From Pacificibacter maritimus (GTDB lineage Bacteria; Pseudomonadota; Alphaproteobacteria; Rhodobacterales; Rhodobacteraceae): 64,000 nt of DNA. The notes below the pieces were generated by a model. It was given only the letters and a program-made list of their open reading frames with translations, was not told the DNA's origin and searched no databases. Position 1 is the first letter of the stretch; every line of letters begins with the position of its first letter. Shown here piece by piece: positions 8,661 through 18,349 of this stretch. The stretch lies in NCBI RefSeq assembly GCF_003814915.1, contig NZ_RKQK01000005.1, forward strand, positions 1 to 64,000, read 5' to 3'. The translations under genes were made by a program, and so were the position numbers.

Positions 8661-9029
8661 GGTGGTTTCCGTGGTTTTGTGGTGATTTGGCAGCGGCTGC
8701 GTGCGTGGCACCTTTAAAACATGTAAAGTGAGGGGGGCGTCAAGCGTGCAAAAGTTGCAAAGACGCGCCACAAAGTCGTGCAAGATTTTGAAAGAGGCTG
8801 AAAATCTAAAAGGGCTGCCTAGATAAGACAACCCTTCGAGAATTTAAGGAAATGGGCCAGTTAGGTTGCCCAATCGAGAGTGTTTCGCTTACAGGGTTGC
8901 CTCTAAGCGGCGGCCCTCCCGACTGTCTTGACCTCATTCACCATAATAACTCTAGACACTGGTCCACCTCCTTTCGATTGTTTGCCGATAAGGTGATGGT
9001 GCCATAGATTTGGTATATAGCAAGTAAAA
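8661..9029. other. Intergenic stretch between arfB and the YhhQ-type gene
   Basis: About 370 bases without a conventional gene. It contains the 18-codon ORF at 8903-8959 and the imperfect inverted repeat between 8824 and 8900. The part at 8661-8820 would allow an N-terminal extension of arfB but does not look protein-coding. I see no tRNA and no clear T-tailed terminator. Confidence 0.6.
8903..8959 (-). CDS. Candidate 18-codon small ORF with ideal ribosome-binding site
   Basis: On the minus strand AAAGGAGGTGGACCA is followed by GTG; the AGGAGG core (8967-8972) lies exactly 7 bases before it. The frame reads MSRVIMVNEVKTVGRAAA and stops at TAG. Such a strong Shine-Dalgarno in an otherwise gene-free 370-base gap argues for a translated peptide or a leader. 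Downstream, copies of GGCAACC and a facing GGGTTGTC (about 8824-8900) could form a hairpin. I cannot name it. It could also be part of a structured RNA that uses an SD-like sequence for another purpose. Confidence 0.5.
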   Translation of the reverse strand: MSRVIMVNEVKTVGRAAA

Positions 9030-9671
9030 TTATACGACATCTGTGTGAAGACGGCGTAAAATGATGCGAAATGGCACAAGAGCGATCAGAACAAGCGCAA
9101 GTTTTACGCACCAGTCAGTCAAAGCCAAAGTGACCCAAAGCGGGGCGTCTGGTCCTGTCAAAAGCAGGGGAGTTGCTTCCCACGCCCAGTTGATTTCCAT
9201 ATCCGCATTTTCGCCAAATACCTGAATTGACTGGGAAAAAGAGATGGAGAAAAAGATCGCAGTGTCCAAAGCAGACCCGATGATGGACGACACGAGGGGC
9301 GCTTTCCACCATGTGCCAGACCGCAATTTGTCAAAGACAAACACGTCAACAAGCTGCGCGATCAAGAAAGCAGTGGCAGATCCAACAGCAACACGTAAAG
9401 CCACGGCAGGGTAGGTAAACCCTTCACCTTGCAGCATAATTTGCGTGCCGATGAGTGAACAGATGATGCCCGCGACGAAGCCCGCATAGATCACCTTGCG
9501 CGCGTCTTTGGGGCCATAGAGGCGGTTCATAAGATCTGTAACAAGAAAAGCGAATGGGTAAGCAAAGGCGCCCCATGTCAACAGCCCATCGAGGATAAGA
9601 AACTGCACAAGGATGTTGGACGCGACAACGATAGCGGCCATGGCAAAAATGCCAGGTATGATGTGTTTCAT
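9030..9671 (-). CDS. Queuosine-precursor transporter, VUT/YhhQ family
   Basis: An integral membrane protein of 213 residues with about six hydrophobic segments. Family signatures include TWGAFAYPFAFLVTDLMNRLYG near residues 33-54, ARKVIYAGF, and VFDKLRSGTWWKAPLVSSIIGSALDT (split by a membrane turn). The family imports queuine/preQ precursors used for tRNA wobble modification. I could not make out a preQ1 riboswitch in the 90 bases upstream. It appears to be a single gene. Confidence 0.88.
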   Translation of the reverse strand: MKHIIPGIFAMAAIVVASNILVQFLILDGLLTWGAFAYPFAFLVTDLMNRLYGPKDARKVIYAGFVAGIICSLIGTQIMLQGEGFTYPAVALRVAVGSATAFLIAQLVDVFVFDKLRSGTWWKAPLVSSIIGSALDTAIFFSISFSQSIQVFGENADMEINWAWEATPLLLTGPDAPLWVTLALTDWCVKLALVLIALVPFRIILRRLHTDVV

Positions 9672-9762
9672 GATAAAATCCGTTTTTTATCGAAGGTGAC
9701 GGCAACTCGGCCTCAAGCGAGGCGATGCGCGCGTTTAGCCAATAAACAAAGGGAAATCAAGC

Positions 9763-10635
9763 TTATTCAGTCACGCGGTATTCGACAAATTCGGTGACCT
9801 GAAAAGCCTTGAAGTTGTCATCAGATATCATCGTTAGCCGAATGTCTTTGCCGTCATGCCAAACGGCGAGGCCTTCCAGATTGTCATGAGCGCCCAGTGA
9901 AGACTCTAGCAAAGTGGTTTCATTGGTAAGGCGAGAGGTGCCAAAATCAAAGCGACGCACCCGCGATGAAAAGCCAATTCCACGAAACCATCGTTCGAGT
10001 AGATAAAGCTTGCCATCGGGGCCAATATCCATCCCAACGGGAAGATAGTTGGCGGAGCGCGGAATGCTATAAGGTTGGTCCCAATGCGTGCCATCAAAGC
10101 GATAAACGGGAAAGGGCCTTGTTTCGCCGCCAGAACGTTCGGGCACTGTCAAAATATGCCCAGTGTCAGTGATGGCCAAAGCTTCAAGCGATGAATTGCT
10201 TTGCAACGCTTCGAAGGCTGGGTGTTGATCCATCTTCATGGCGCGACTTGTGTCAGACGGATAACGATAGATTTTGTGTATACCCTCGAAGCTGATAAAA
10301 AGCTGCCCGTTGGGCGCAATGGCAAGCCCTTCAGCATCGCGTTCATATTTTTTAATCGTGTCTGAATCTGCCCCTTTTAACGCATGGCGTTGCACACTGG
10401 TGACGGATTTGATCACACCCGTTTCGGCGCGCTCGAAGCGCCCTTTTGCGATGCTCCCATGATCTGAAATTGCGACAAACCCACGACCATCGGCGGTGAC
10501 TTCAAGTCCTGAATACCCTCCGTGCAGGGGGTCATCAGATGTCCACAGGGTAGAGCCAACATATTTGGTGTCAGCCGCTACAATTTGTGTGAAAAGCGCA
10601 ATGAACCCTAGCGCGAGGACAAGACGGATGTGCAT
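9763..10635 (-). CDS. Secreted esterase-like activity of phytase family protein
   Basis: The 290 residues start with a signal peptide (about 1-22, ending IVAADTK). The mature part looks like the beta-propeller of the esterase-like/phytase-like family: SGLEVTADGRGFVAISDHG, AEGLAIAPNGQLFISFEG, LEALAITDTGHILTVPE and LEGLAVWHDG, which are repeated blades with acidic/glycine turns. The start lies within the end of the upstream mepA gene, a 28-base overlap, so expression is probably coupled. Natural substrate unknown. Confidence 0.82.
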   Translation of the reverse strand: MHIRLVLALGFIALFTQIVAADTKYVGSTLWTSDDPLHGGYSGLEVTADGRGFVAISDHGSIAKGRFERAETGVIKSVTSVQRHALKGADSDTIKKYERDAEGLAIAPNGQLFISFEGIHKIYRYPSDTSRAMKMDQHPAFEALQSNSSLEALAITDTGHILTVPERSGGETRPFPVYRFDGTHWDQPYSIPRSANYLPVGMDIGPDGKLYLLERWFRGIGFSSRVRRFDFGTSRLTNETTLLESSLGAHDNLEGLAVWHDGKDIRLTMISDDNFKAFQVTEFVEYRVTE

Positions 10636-11528
10636 TGTGCTGGTAAGGTCGCAAGTGAAATGGGCGCACTAGGCTTAGGCTTGGGCGCGTTCGGATCACG
10701 TGGTTTGGGGGGCGGTGGATTCAAAATATTGTTCACCCAAGATTGCGCATCTGCACAGCCATCCCCGCTTGGCGGTGGCACTTGGTCAACACAGGACTTG
10801 TCGCCAGTGGGACATTTTAAGCGCACATGAAAATGGTAGTGATGGCCATACCAAGGGCGAATTTTATTCAACCAAGCACGGTCACCTGTTTCGTCATTGC
10901 ACATCTGAACCTTTGCGCCAGGAAACACGAAAATGCGTGCGACGCGTGGGTCACTGGCCGCGGCTTTTAGGATGTTGTGATGCTGTTTCGTCCAGCGATC
11001 ATTCACAAACGCGCCTGCAGATTTTCGCATGGAAATCGATGACAGGTTTTCACGCTCAGATGCAGTAAGATCTAGGCGATCTGGTGGTAGCATCCAAATG
11101 TCTGCATCAAGCCCGATCTGATGGCTGGCGTGGCCAGACAGCATGGGGCCGCCACGCGGCTGGCTCATGTCGCCAATATACAGCCCGTTCCAACCAGGTT
11201 GCTGTGCTGCTTTGCGCGATAAATCTTGCAGGTAGTCGATCAAAATGGGCTGTCCCCAATTCCGATTGCGTGACAATCGCATAGCTTGCCATGTGGGGCC
11301 TGTTTCGGGCAATTGTTTCGCACCCGCAAGGCACCCTTTCGCATAGCTTCCAAATGATTCATCCGCCTGCTTAGAGCCGCTTTTCATAGCGCCAAATAAA
11401 GTTTTCGCAGGGCGGTAATCATTGGATGACACCGCGGTGGCTTGAGCTTGGTTTTTTGCGGGTTTGTCGTCATCCCCGCAGCCAGCTAGGGCGGCAAGAA
11501 CAATAAAACCGAATACTTTGAACTGCAT
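10608..11528 (-). CDS. mepA: Penicillin-insensitive murein endopeptidase (MepA), probable lipoprotein
   Basis: Zinc endopeptidase that cuts D-Ala-meso-DAP cross-links in peptidoglycan. The 306-residue protein opens with a lipoprotein signal (LAALAGC, Cys17 at the lipobox). The LAS-family zinc ligands are visible: HQIGLDADIW and HYHFHVRL. Extra cysteines in the C-terminal half (CPTGDKSCVDQ, GDGCADAQ) fit the disulfides of the family. A proline-rich tail follows (NPPPPKPRDPNAPKPKP). The ATG overlaps the stop of the upstream MFS gene (TAATG), so the two genes are coupled. Confidence 0.93.
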   Translation of the reverse strand: MQFKVFGFIVLAALAGCGDDDKPAKNQAQATAVSSNDYRPAKTLFGAMKSGSKQADESFGSYAKGCLAGAKQLPETGPTWQAMRLSRNRNWGQPILIDYLQDLSRKAAQQPGWNGLYIGDMSQPRGGPMLSGHASHQIGLDADIWMLPPDRLDLTASERENLSSISMRKSAGAFVNDRWTKQHHNILKAAASDPRVARIFVFPGAKVQMCNDETGDRAWLNKIRPWYGHHYHFHVRLKCPTGDKSCVDQVPPPSGDGCADAQSWVNNILNPPPPKPRDPNAPKPKPSAPISLATLPAQCTSVLSSR

Positions 11529-12901
11529 TACACTACCTCTTCGCCGTCGGGTTTAACCCAGACTAACAGCAATAAGCCAATAAGGAAAAGTCCGATCAGC
11601 GGGGTAATGCCTAATCTTTGTGAATTGGTCAGCGCTGTCGTTACGCCGATCAAGGCGGGCGCTAAAAAAGATGTTGCCTTGCCTGATAGAGCAAATAAGC
11701 CAAAGGCTTCGGTCATGCGATCTGGATGTGATTGACGGACCATCATGGTGCGGCTGGCGGATTGGATAATGCCGCCCACTGCGCCCAGTGCTATACCGCA
11801 AATATAGAATGCTACATCAGGAAGGGGGCTGTTGGCATCGACCGACATCAAGAGCACGCTTGTGGGGGTAATTGTCATGATCACGATGCATAGGGCAATC
11901 AAAACGAGAATGCAGAACATGATCACAGGTTTGGGTCCAAACTTGGCATCCATGCGTCCGCCCATAAACGTAAAAATAGCGCCTGATATAATTGTCAGGA
12001 TACCAAAGATACCAATGTCCGTTGTGCTCCAGTTCAAGACGCCTAGCGCGTAAATTCCCCCGAAAGCGAAAACGCCATTCAGCGCGTCTCGGTAAAACAT
12101 TGATGACGCGAGATATGCGAACATGGATTTACGTGCGGGAAGGGTTTTGAGTGTGGTGGTCAAACTTGTCAGCCCTTCACGGACTGCGAATGACAGTCTA
12201 ATGCTGGGCGCATGCGCGTCGCGCACCCATAGGAAAAATGGGATCATGGACAGCACAAACCAAAGGGCCGTAAACGGGCCAACGAAACGGCTGCCTTGGC
12301 GCGTTTCTGGATCTAGGCCAAAGAGAGGCGGTGTGTTGGCCAAAGTTACGCCGCTTGAATTTTCGGCAAAGCACAATAGCATGATCACCAGCGCTACAAA
12401 CCCGCCGACATAACCCCACGCCCAGCCAGTTCCCGATATCTTGCCAATCTCTTCTTTTGTGCCGAGGCTCGGTAAAATCGCATTGGTAAAGATTGTGGTG
12501 CATTCCAATCCTATGATGCCTAAGATAAAAAAGCCCAAGACTGTGTAGGTGGGCAAGGCATTGGGCATGGCAAGCCAAAGCCCAGCAGATCCGATGACAT
12601 AAAGCGCGCTAAAGGCCCAAATCCATGGCATTTTGCGCCCCGATCGATCGGCGATAGCCCCTAAGATGGGCGCAAAAATTGCGATAGAAACCCCAGAAAC
12701 AGTGAGTGCTGACCCCCAGATAGATTGCGCTTGGGCTTTGGCAGAAACTTCTTCCATGCCTGACAACAAGAGTTGCGCGATGACTTGTTCTGCAAAGAAT
12801 GGGGCAAAGACAAATGTAATGACCAATGTGTGAAAAGGCTGTGTTGCCCAGTCGTACATCATCCAGCCTGTGATGCGTTTTTTCGCGCTGACTTGTGTCA
12901 T
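11528..12901 (-). CDS. MFS transporter, UMF1 family
   Basis: A 457-residue membrane protein with about 12 hydrophobic segments. The N-terminal signature GWMMYDWATQPFHTLV and the segment GGFVALVIMLL, followed by a long loop, are typical of UMF1-type (Atg22-like) transporters. The start at 12901 is chosen because GCGAGGATC lies just before the ATG; the frame is open 12 codons further. It is followed by mepA with a one-base overlap, which hints at export or recycling of cell-wall breakdown products. The substrate is unknown. Confidence 0.86.
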   Translation of the reverse strand: MTQVSAKKRITGWMMYDWATQPFHTLVITFVFAPFFAEQVIAQLLLSGMEEVSAKAQAQSIWGSALTVSGVSIAIFAPILGAIADRSGRKMPWIWAFSALYVIGSAGLWLAMPNALPTYTVLGFFILGIIGLECTTIFTNAILPSLGTKEEIGKISGTGWAWGYVGGFVALVIMLLCFAENSSGVTLANTPPLFGLDPETRQGSRFVGPFTALWFVLSMIPFFLWVRDAHAPSIRLSFAVREGLTSLTTTLKTLPARKSMFAYLASSMFYRDALNGVFAFGGIYALGVLNWSTTDIGIFGILTIISGAIFTFMGGRMDAKFGPKPVIMFCILVLIALCIVIMTITPTSVLLMSVDANSPLPDVAFYICGIALGAVGGIIQSASRTMMVRQSHPDRMTEAFGLFALSGKATSFLAPALIGVTTALTNSQRLGITPLIGLFLIGLLLLVWVKPDGEEVV

Positions 12902-12967
12902 GAATGATCCTCGCTCAAAGTTATGGCGATAGAACAACCAAACGATCTTGGGCGCAATGTTTAAAGG

Positions 12968-13516
12968 TTATTGGCGTTCTGGTGGCCAAGGACGTGTTTT
13001 GTCCGCATCCGCCCAAGCTTGAACCCAGTCAGGTAATTGCGCGGGCTCTGCTGTTGGATCGATAGCGCGCATCAAGTCGATGGGCGGCACCATTTTTCCG
13101 TTTTTAACAACAGCTCCGCGGACCAAAATGTGATTGGCGCAATCGCCATTGGCGTGCCACATTGATTGTTCGATGTAGACAAACTTGTCGTCAAACCCGA
13201 CAGTGCGCGTCTGCATTTCCAACTTTTGAAACATGGTGATCCGCTTGCGGTAGCGTACGGATGCGCCCGCAACCACAATGCCAAGGCCTGCATCCTTGCG
13301 CAACTTTGCTGTGCCATTGCGCATGGCCATTGTGATCCGACCAAAATCATACAGAGTTAAAGTGCGGCCATTGTTGAGTTCCCACCACAAATCGATGTCC
13401 CAAGGCATGCAGTAGTGGTGATCGATATGCGTGTCCCAAAGCCCCAGCTTGGGAGCGTCGCGGAAACGGAAATTGGCAAAGGCAATGCGAAAAATCGGGT
13501 ACATGTGCAAACTCAT
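12968..13516 (-). CDS. Acyl-CoA thioesterase-like (hot-dog fold) protein
   Basis: About 182 residues of the thioesterase family related to THEM6/4HBT-like proteins. Visible signatures are the motif DIDLWWELNNGRTLTLYDFGR and RMTMFQ/KLEMQTRTVGFDDKFVYIEQSMW in the central sheet. The start is uncertain: ATGs at 13516 and 13504 are both possible and neither has a clear ribosome-binding site; a TTG exists at 13540. The substrate is not predictable. It sits between the MFS gene and the divergent yggT. Confidence 0.78.
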   Translation of the reverse strand: MSLHMYPIFRIAFANFRFRDAPKLGLWDTHIDHHYCMPWDIDLWWELNNGRTLTLYDFGRITMAMRNGTAKLRKDAGLGIVVAGASVRYRKRITMFQKLEMQTRTVGFDDKFVYIEQSMWHANGDCANHILVRGAVVKNGKMVPPIDLMRAIDPTAEPAQLPDWVQAWADADKTRPWPPERQ

Positions 13517-13634
13517 GACCAAGCTGAAACCAAAGGTCAATATGAACCTTGCTCAATCATATGTAACCTTGCGTCTTGCGTAGGGCAAACCAAGACCTTA
13601 GGTGTTAGAGAGCAAGAAAATAGGACCTGAAAAC

Positions 13635-13922
13635 ATGCTTTCCATACTGCAAATTCTGCTCATGATCCTCGGCGTCGTAAAGTTTATCATGATCGTACAT
13701 ATCGCCATGAGCTGGTTGATTAACTTTCAGGTGCTCAATCTACGCCAACCCCTAGTATATCAAATCTGGGAAGGCCTGAATCGCCTGCTTGAGCCATTAT
13801 ATTCGCGCATTCGTCGCCTCTTGCCTGATATGAATGGCCTTGATCTTGCTCCATTGGTGGCTTTTCTTGGTATTTATGCGCTTGAAATCATCATCCGCAA
13901 TAATGGTCATTTGCTGCTGTAA
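13635..13922 (+). CDS. YggT family integral membrane protein
   Basis: A 95-residue protein with two hydrophobic segments (about 4-30 and 65-85) joined by the typical YggT loop NRLLEPLYSRIRRLLPDMNGLDLAPLVAF. Members are implicated in osmotic or ion stress and, in several bacteria, lie near cell-division genes. The start at 13635 (MLSILQILL) matches the usual length of the family; an upstream TTG at 13602 would add 11 residues. recQ follows on the same strand. Confidence 0.9.
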   Translation: MLSILQILLMILGVVKFIMIVHIAMSWLINFQVLNLRQPLVYQIWEGLNRLLEPLYSRIRRLLPDMNGLDLAPLVAFLGIYALEIIIRNNGHLLL

Positions 13923-13990
13923 CGCGATCTGCTCTTGAGGCCATGCTGCTGACGTGCGATTCTGCTGTCACTTATAAGGCAGCAAAAAAC

Positions 13991-16033
13991 ATGTCACACA
14001 CACAGGCTCTTTTATCTTCAGTCTTTGGCTTTAGCGGGTTTCGGCCTGGCCAAGAAGAGATCGTGAATTCGGTTTCAAAAGGTGAAAATGTGTTGGCTAT
14101 TATGCCAACGGGGGGCGGTAAGTCCCTGTGTTTTCAATTGCCAGCTTTGGTCCGCGACGGATTAACCGTTGTGATATCGCCCTTGATCGCGCTGATGCGG
14201 GATCAGGTTGAAGCATTGAAAGCTGTTGGTGTTGAAGCGGGCGCATTGACCTCGGGCAACACGGACGAAGAAACTGATGCGGTATTTGAGGCCTTGTCGT
14301 CTGGGCGTCTCAAGCTTTTGTATATGGCACCTGAGCGCCTTTCATCTGGGGGTACTCTTACGCTTTTACGCCGGTCCAATGTCACAATGATCGCAGTGGA
14401 TGAAGCGCATTGTGTCAGCCAATGGGGACACGACTTCCGCCCAGATTATCTGCGTATAGGGGAGTTGCGAAGGGCGCTAGATGTACCGCTTTGTGCTTTT
14501 ACAGCTACGGCGGATGAAGAAACACGGGACGAAATCGTTGCACGTTTGTTTGACGGTGAGGCGCCTCAGACCTTTTTACGTGGGTTTGATCGCCCCAATA
14601 TCCATCTAGCCTTCGCGGTCAAAGATAGCCCGCGCGCCCAGATTTTGAGTTTTGCCAAAGCGCGCAAAGGGCAGTCCGGCATCGTGTATTGCGGTACGCG
14701 CGCGAAAACCGAAAGCCTTGCCAAGGCACTGAATGATAGCGGCCAGACCGCGCTTGCTTATCACGGCGGTATGGAGCGAGATCAGCGTCGAGATGCGGAA
14801 CGTAGGTTCCAACAAGAAGATGAATTGATCGTGGTGGCGACTGTCGCCTTTGGCATGGGGATCGACAAGCCCGATATACGCTGGGTTGCCCATGCGGATT
14901 TGCCTAAATCTGTTGAATCTTACTACCAAGAAATTGGGCGGGCAGGGCGCGATGGCGCACCTGCCGAGACGCTGACGCTATTTGGCCCCGATGACATGCG
15001 CTTCCGCCGCACGCAAATTGATGAAAGCCCATCACCAGTCGAGCGCCGCGCAGCAGATCATGCGCGTTTGAATGCACTCCTTGGGATTGCAGAGGCGCAG
15101 GTCTGTCGTCGTCAAAACTTGCTATCATATTTTGGCGAGGCGTCTGAAAAATGTGGCACCTGCGATCTGTGCGACACGCCGCCAGAATTGTTCGATGGGA
15201 CAGAGGCTGTGCGCAAAGCCTTGTCTGCCATCTTGCGATGCGACGAAGGTTTTGGCGCTGGTCATCTTATCGACGTGTTGATGGGCAAGCAGACTGACAA
15301 AGTGAAGCAATGGAGCCACGACACGCTCTCAGTTTTCGGTATCGGAAAAGAATACGACAAGCGGCATTGGAACGCGATTTTTAGGCAAATGATGGGTATG
15401 GATTTGGTGCGCCCCAATCCAGATCGTTTTGGCGCGTTGTTCATGACTGAACCTGCGGTTCCAATTCTAAAAGGTCAGGCTAATGTCACTCTGAGGCGCG
15501 ATACATTGGCAAAGGCAAATCGCGGTGGTCCTGTTGCTAAGGCCTTGGTTTCAGACGAAGATGCACCACTTCTTTCAGCGCTTAAAGCCAAGCGACGCAG
15601 TCTGTCGGAAGAAGCCCGTGTGCCCGCATATGTGGTCTTTGCTGATCGCACACTGATCGAAATGGCCGAAACGCGCCCACAAACTCTTGATGACATGGCG
15701 CGCATCGGTGGCGTTGGGGCGAAAAAGCTTGAGAAATACGGTGACGCTTTTTTGTCTGTGATTCTTGGCTCGGCACCGGAAAAAATGCACCCGTCGCGGC
15801 GCAAATTAGCAACCCGTGGGTCAGGAGATGTGTTCGAGCGGTTGTTGGAAGCTCAAGCGAACCAGGTTCGGGGAGCATGTGGCACATTGAAACCTATGAC
15901 TTTGACCTCAGCGCAATTGTCGCGCATCGCTGCAACACGCCCCCGAGACCTCAAAACCTTTACAGGGTTGGTCGGGCCGCGGCATGCGGAACGATTTGGA
16001 GAAATCATGCTGCGCGTAATCCATGAGACATAG
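13991..16033 (+). CDS. recQ: ATP-dependent DNA helicase RecQ
   Basis: A 3'-5' helicase of 680 residues for replication-fork repair and recombination. Helicase motifs: FRPGQEEIV (Q-motif), MPTGGGKSLCFQ (Walker A, Lys44), VDEAHCVSQWGHDFRPDY, FTATAD, and QEIGRAGRDG. The RecQ zinc cluster is seen in VCRRQNLLSYFGE and CGTCDLCD. The C-terminus has an HRDC domain (ETRPQTLDDMARIGGVG) and what reads as a second HRDC repeat (AATRPRDLKTFTGLVGPRHAERFG). The start at 13991 (MSHTQALL) is preferred over an upstream in-frame ATG at 13943. Confidence 0.95.
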   Translation: MSHTQALLSSVFGFSGFRPGQEEIVNSVSKGENVLAIMPTGGGKSLCFQLPALVRDGLTVVISPLIALMRDQVEALKAVGVEAGALTSGNTDEETDAVFEALSSGRLKLLYMAPERLSSGGTLTLLRRSNVTMIAVDEAHCVSQWGHDFRPDYLRIGELRRALDVPLCAFTATADEETRDEIVARLFDGEAPQTFLRGFDRPNIHLAFAVKDSPRAQILSFAKARKGQSGIVYCGTRAKTESLAKALNDSGQTALAYHGGMERDQRRDAERRFQQEDELIVVATVAFGMGIDKPDIRWVAHADLPKSVESYYQEIGRAGRDGAPAETLTLFGPDDMRFRRTQIDESPSPVERRAADHARLNALLGIAEAQVCRRQNLLSYFGEASEKCGTCDLCDTPPELFDGTEAVRKALSAILRCDEGFGAGHLIDVLMGKQTDKVKQWSHDTLSVFGIGKEYDKRHWNAIFRQMMGMDLVRPNPDRFGALFMTEPAVPILKGQANVTLRRDTLAKANRGGPVAKALVSDEDAPLLSALKAKRRSLSEEARVPAYVVFADRTLIEMAETRPQTLDDMARIGGVGAKKLEKYGDAFLSVILGSAPEKMHPSRRKLATRGSGDVFERLLEAQANQVRGACGTLKPMTLTSAQLSRIAATRPRDLKTFTGLVGPRHAERFGEIMLRVIHET

Positions 16034-16034
16034 C

Positions 16035-18218
16035 CTACTGAGAGGCGACGGCCTCAACCTGTACCGTTGAGTTTAATTCGATTTCTTCTGGTAGAATGGG
16101 TCGGCATTGAGCAGGGTGTTCTGCCTGAATACGGTCGATGATTGCGGCTTTTCTGAGCGGTTTTGTCATATAGTGATCTAAACCGGCCGCTAAAATTTCG
16201 CGATCATCCCCTGCCATTGCATGCGCGGTCAGCGCGACGATGGGCGTTTTTAGGTTGAGATCGATTTCCAATGCACGAATGGCGCGTGTTGCTTCTTTGC
16301 CGTCCACTTCAGGCATAGAAATATCCATGAAAATCATGTCCGGTTTAAAAGATTGAAAATATTCGATCGCCTCGCGTCCATTGTTGGCGAATTTGAGGTC
16401 GATATCGAGTGCTTTGAGCATTTTACTGAATACAAGCTGATTGGTCTTGTTGTCTTCGGCTGCAAGAATACGCATCTGTCTGTTGTTCGGATTTTCCGAT
16501 TGCGACTTGAGCGGTTCAAGCGACGACAAAGCATGGCAAAGATCGGCGCGCAAAAGCGGCTTTTGCAAAGAAGTCGTACCATCAATTTCCAAAGTCACAG
16601 CAGATACCGGGCCAGATGTCATTAGCAATATTGGCGCCACAACGTCCTGCTGGCGCAGTTGTTGAATCACATCGTTGATATCCGTGTTCGGCAGACGGTT
16701 ATCAATCAGGAATATGTCGGCGTCTAGGGTTGATCCAAGCATGTCTTCTGCAGTTTCGAAAGGAAACACATCAAAACCAAGCGCCGTAAGCTGTTTTTCT
16801 AAAATAGCGCTGTTGGCAGAAATGTGATCAAGAAGCACTGCCTTGTTCAGCCATGTAGGAATTTGCGGTATGTCTTCGGAGGCTTCGACGACCTCCATAT
16901 TGCAATAAAAACCAAAACATGACCCAATGCCTTCTTCGCTATCGACCCAGATTTCACCACCCATTAGGGCGACCAGTTGTTTGGTTATAGCAAGGCCAAG
17001 ACCTGTCCCTTCAAACTTTCTGTTTCTTTCATCTTCAACTTGATTGAATTCGCCAAAAATATGAGAGCGCATTTCATCAGGGATACCAATCCCTGTATCT
17101 TCAATCGAAATATGGACCCGCTGAGCCGTGCCGCCATCTTGTGGCAAGCCAACGATGCGAACAATGACATGCCCTTCGGATGTAAATTTTACCGCATTGC
17201 CAATAAGGTTGGTCAATATTTGGCGCATACGCCCTTGGTCCCCGAGAAAGCGGGTTGGCATAAACATATCGTAGTCGATGATCAGGTCGATATTTTTTTG
17301 CTTCGCAACAGGCTGCAATAGAACCACGACTTCTTGGATGCAGCGCTCAAGATCAAATGGTACGGGGCATAGCGTTACCTTTGACGCTTCGATCTTAGAG
17401 AAGTCCAAAACATCGTTGATGAGATTCAACAAAGCTTCACCCGAACTTCTGATGGTGTCGACATAGAGCCTTTGTTCCTCTGTAAGCTCTGTGTCGCTCA
17501 TGAGGTCGGCCATCCCCACCATGCCATTCATTGGGGTGCGTATTTCGTGACTCATGTTGGCGAGAAAGGCAGACTTTGCACGATTCGCTGCTTCGGCTTT
17601 TTGGGTAGCTTCGGTCAGGCGCGTGGCTGTCCGAATAGAGTCGGTGATGTTGAGGCCAAGTGACACCATGTCGCCATCAGCAGAGCGCCGATCTACGAGT
17701 TTTACAAACTGATTGTTCCAAAGGCGAATTGTATGGGGTTCACGCACTGGCGCGTGCCAGCGTTCAAGAGCGGCATCTACAAATTGCGCACGGGTCATAT
17801 CGCCGATGTCGACTATGCCCTCTTCTACCGCGAGGCCTAAAATTTCCGTATATGAAATACCGGGCCGTACAGCTTCTAGGCCGTCGAAGATACTGAGATA
17901 GGCTGGGTTGGCCGCGATCAAAATATCTGTCGGGTCGAATACAGCAAACCCGTCCTGAATGGTTGCGATCGAATCCCAAAGTCTTCGTTCAGCAATACTA
18001 ACCGCCGTATTTGCCTTGTCTAAATCCTCAAGAACTTGAACCTTTTCATCTTTCAAAACATCAGTTTCTTTGCGTTTGACGATGATTTGATCAGAAAGAG
18101 TTAGGGCGTGGTGTGACAGTTGTTTATTGGCTTTGAACAGTTCTGCTTGCTTCAGTTCAAGCAGGCGTTCAGCCGCCAAGCGTGCACGGCGTTCTTGCGC
18201 CAAGGTATCGACAGACAT
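16035..18218 (-). CDS. Hybrid sensor histidine kinase with PAS domain and two receiver-like domains
   Basis: A 727-residue soluble hybrid kinase. Order: N-terminal coiled coil (1-85); PAS domain (about 90-195); HisKA box [15 protein letters not shown] with His224; HATPase with DTGIGIP and GTGLGLAIT; a degenerate receiver (about 465-570) that keeps an Asp (FLIDNRLP) and a Lys (LQKPL) but not the full acidic pair; and a complete receiver (about 585-700) with [26 protein letters not shown] and MTKPLRK. There are no membrane segments. The start at 18218 (MSVDTLAQ) has AGGG upstream; a TTG at 18269 is less likely. The signal is unknown; the next phosphotransfer partner is not in the window. Confidence 0.9.
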   Translation of the reverse strand: MSVDTLAQERRARLAAERLLELKQAELFKANKQLSHHALTLSDQIIVKRKETDVLKDEKVQVLEDLDKANTAVSIAERRLWDSIATIQDGFAVFDPTDILIAANPAYLSIFDGLEAVRPGISYTEILGLAVEEGIVDIGDMTRAQFVDAALERWHAPVREPHTIRLWNNQFVKLVDRRSADGDMVSLGLNITDSIRTATRLTEATQKAEAANRAKSAFLANMSHEIRTPMNGMVGMADLMSDTELTEEQRLYVDTIRSSGEALLNLINDVLDFSKIEASKVTLCPVPFDLERCIQEVVVLLQPVAKQKNIDLIIDYDMFMPTRFLGDQGRMRQILTNLIGNAVKFTSEGHVIVRIVGLPQDGGTAQRVHISIEDTGIGIPDEMRSHIFGEFNQVEDERNRKFEGTGLGLAITKQLVALMGGEIWVDSEEGIGSCFGFYCNMEVVEASEDIPQIPTWLNKAVLLDHISANSAILEKQLTALGFDVFPFETAEDMLGSTLDADIFLIDNRLPNTDINDVIQQLRQQDVVAPILLMTSGPVSAVTLEIDGTTSLQKPLLRADLCHALSSLEPLKSQSENPNNRQMRILAAEDNKTNQLVFSKMLKALDIDLKFANNGREAIEYFQSFKPDMIFMDISMPEVDGKEATRAIRALEIDLNLKTPIVALTAHAMAGDDREILAAGLDHYMTKPLRKAAIIDRIQAEHPAQCRPILPEEIELNSTVQVEAVASQ

Positions 18219-18349
18219 TTGAAACCCTTTTTGATCCCTGCCACTGTATCGCTGTGGCCTTTTGTTCAAAGTGGCGGATCAGGGTGAAAAGAGTCTTAAT
18301 GAATTAAGGAAAACGCGAACGATTTTAAAACCGCTCGCGTTTTATGAAC

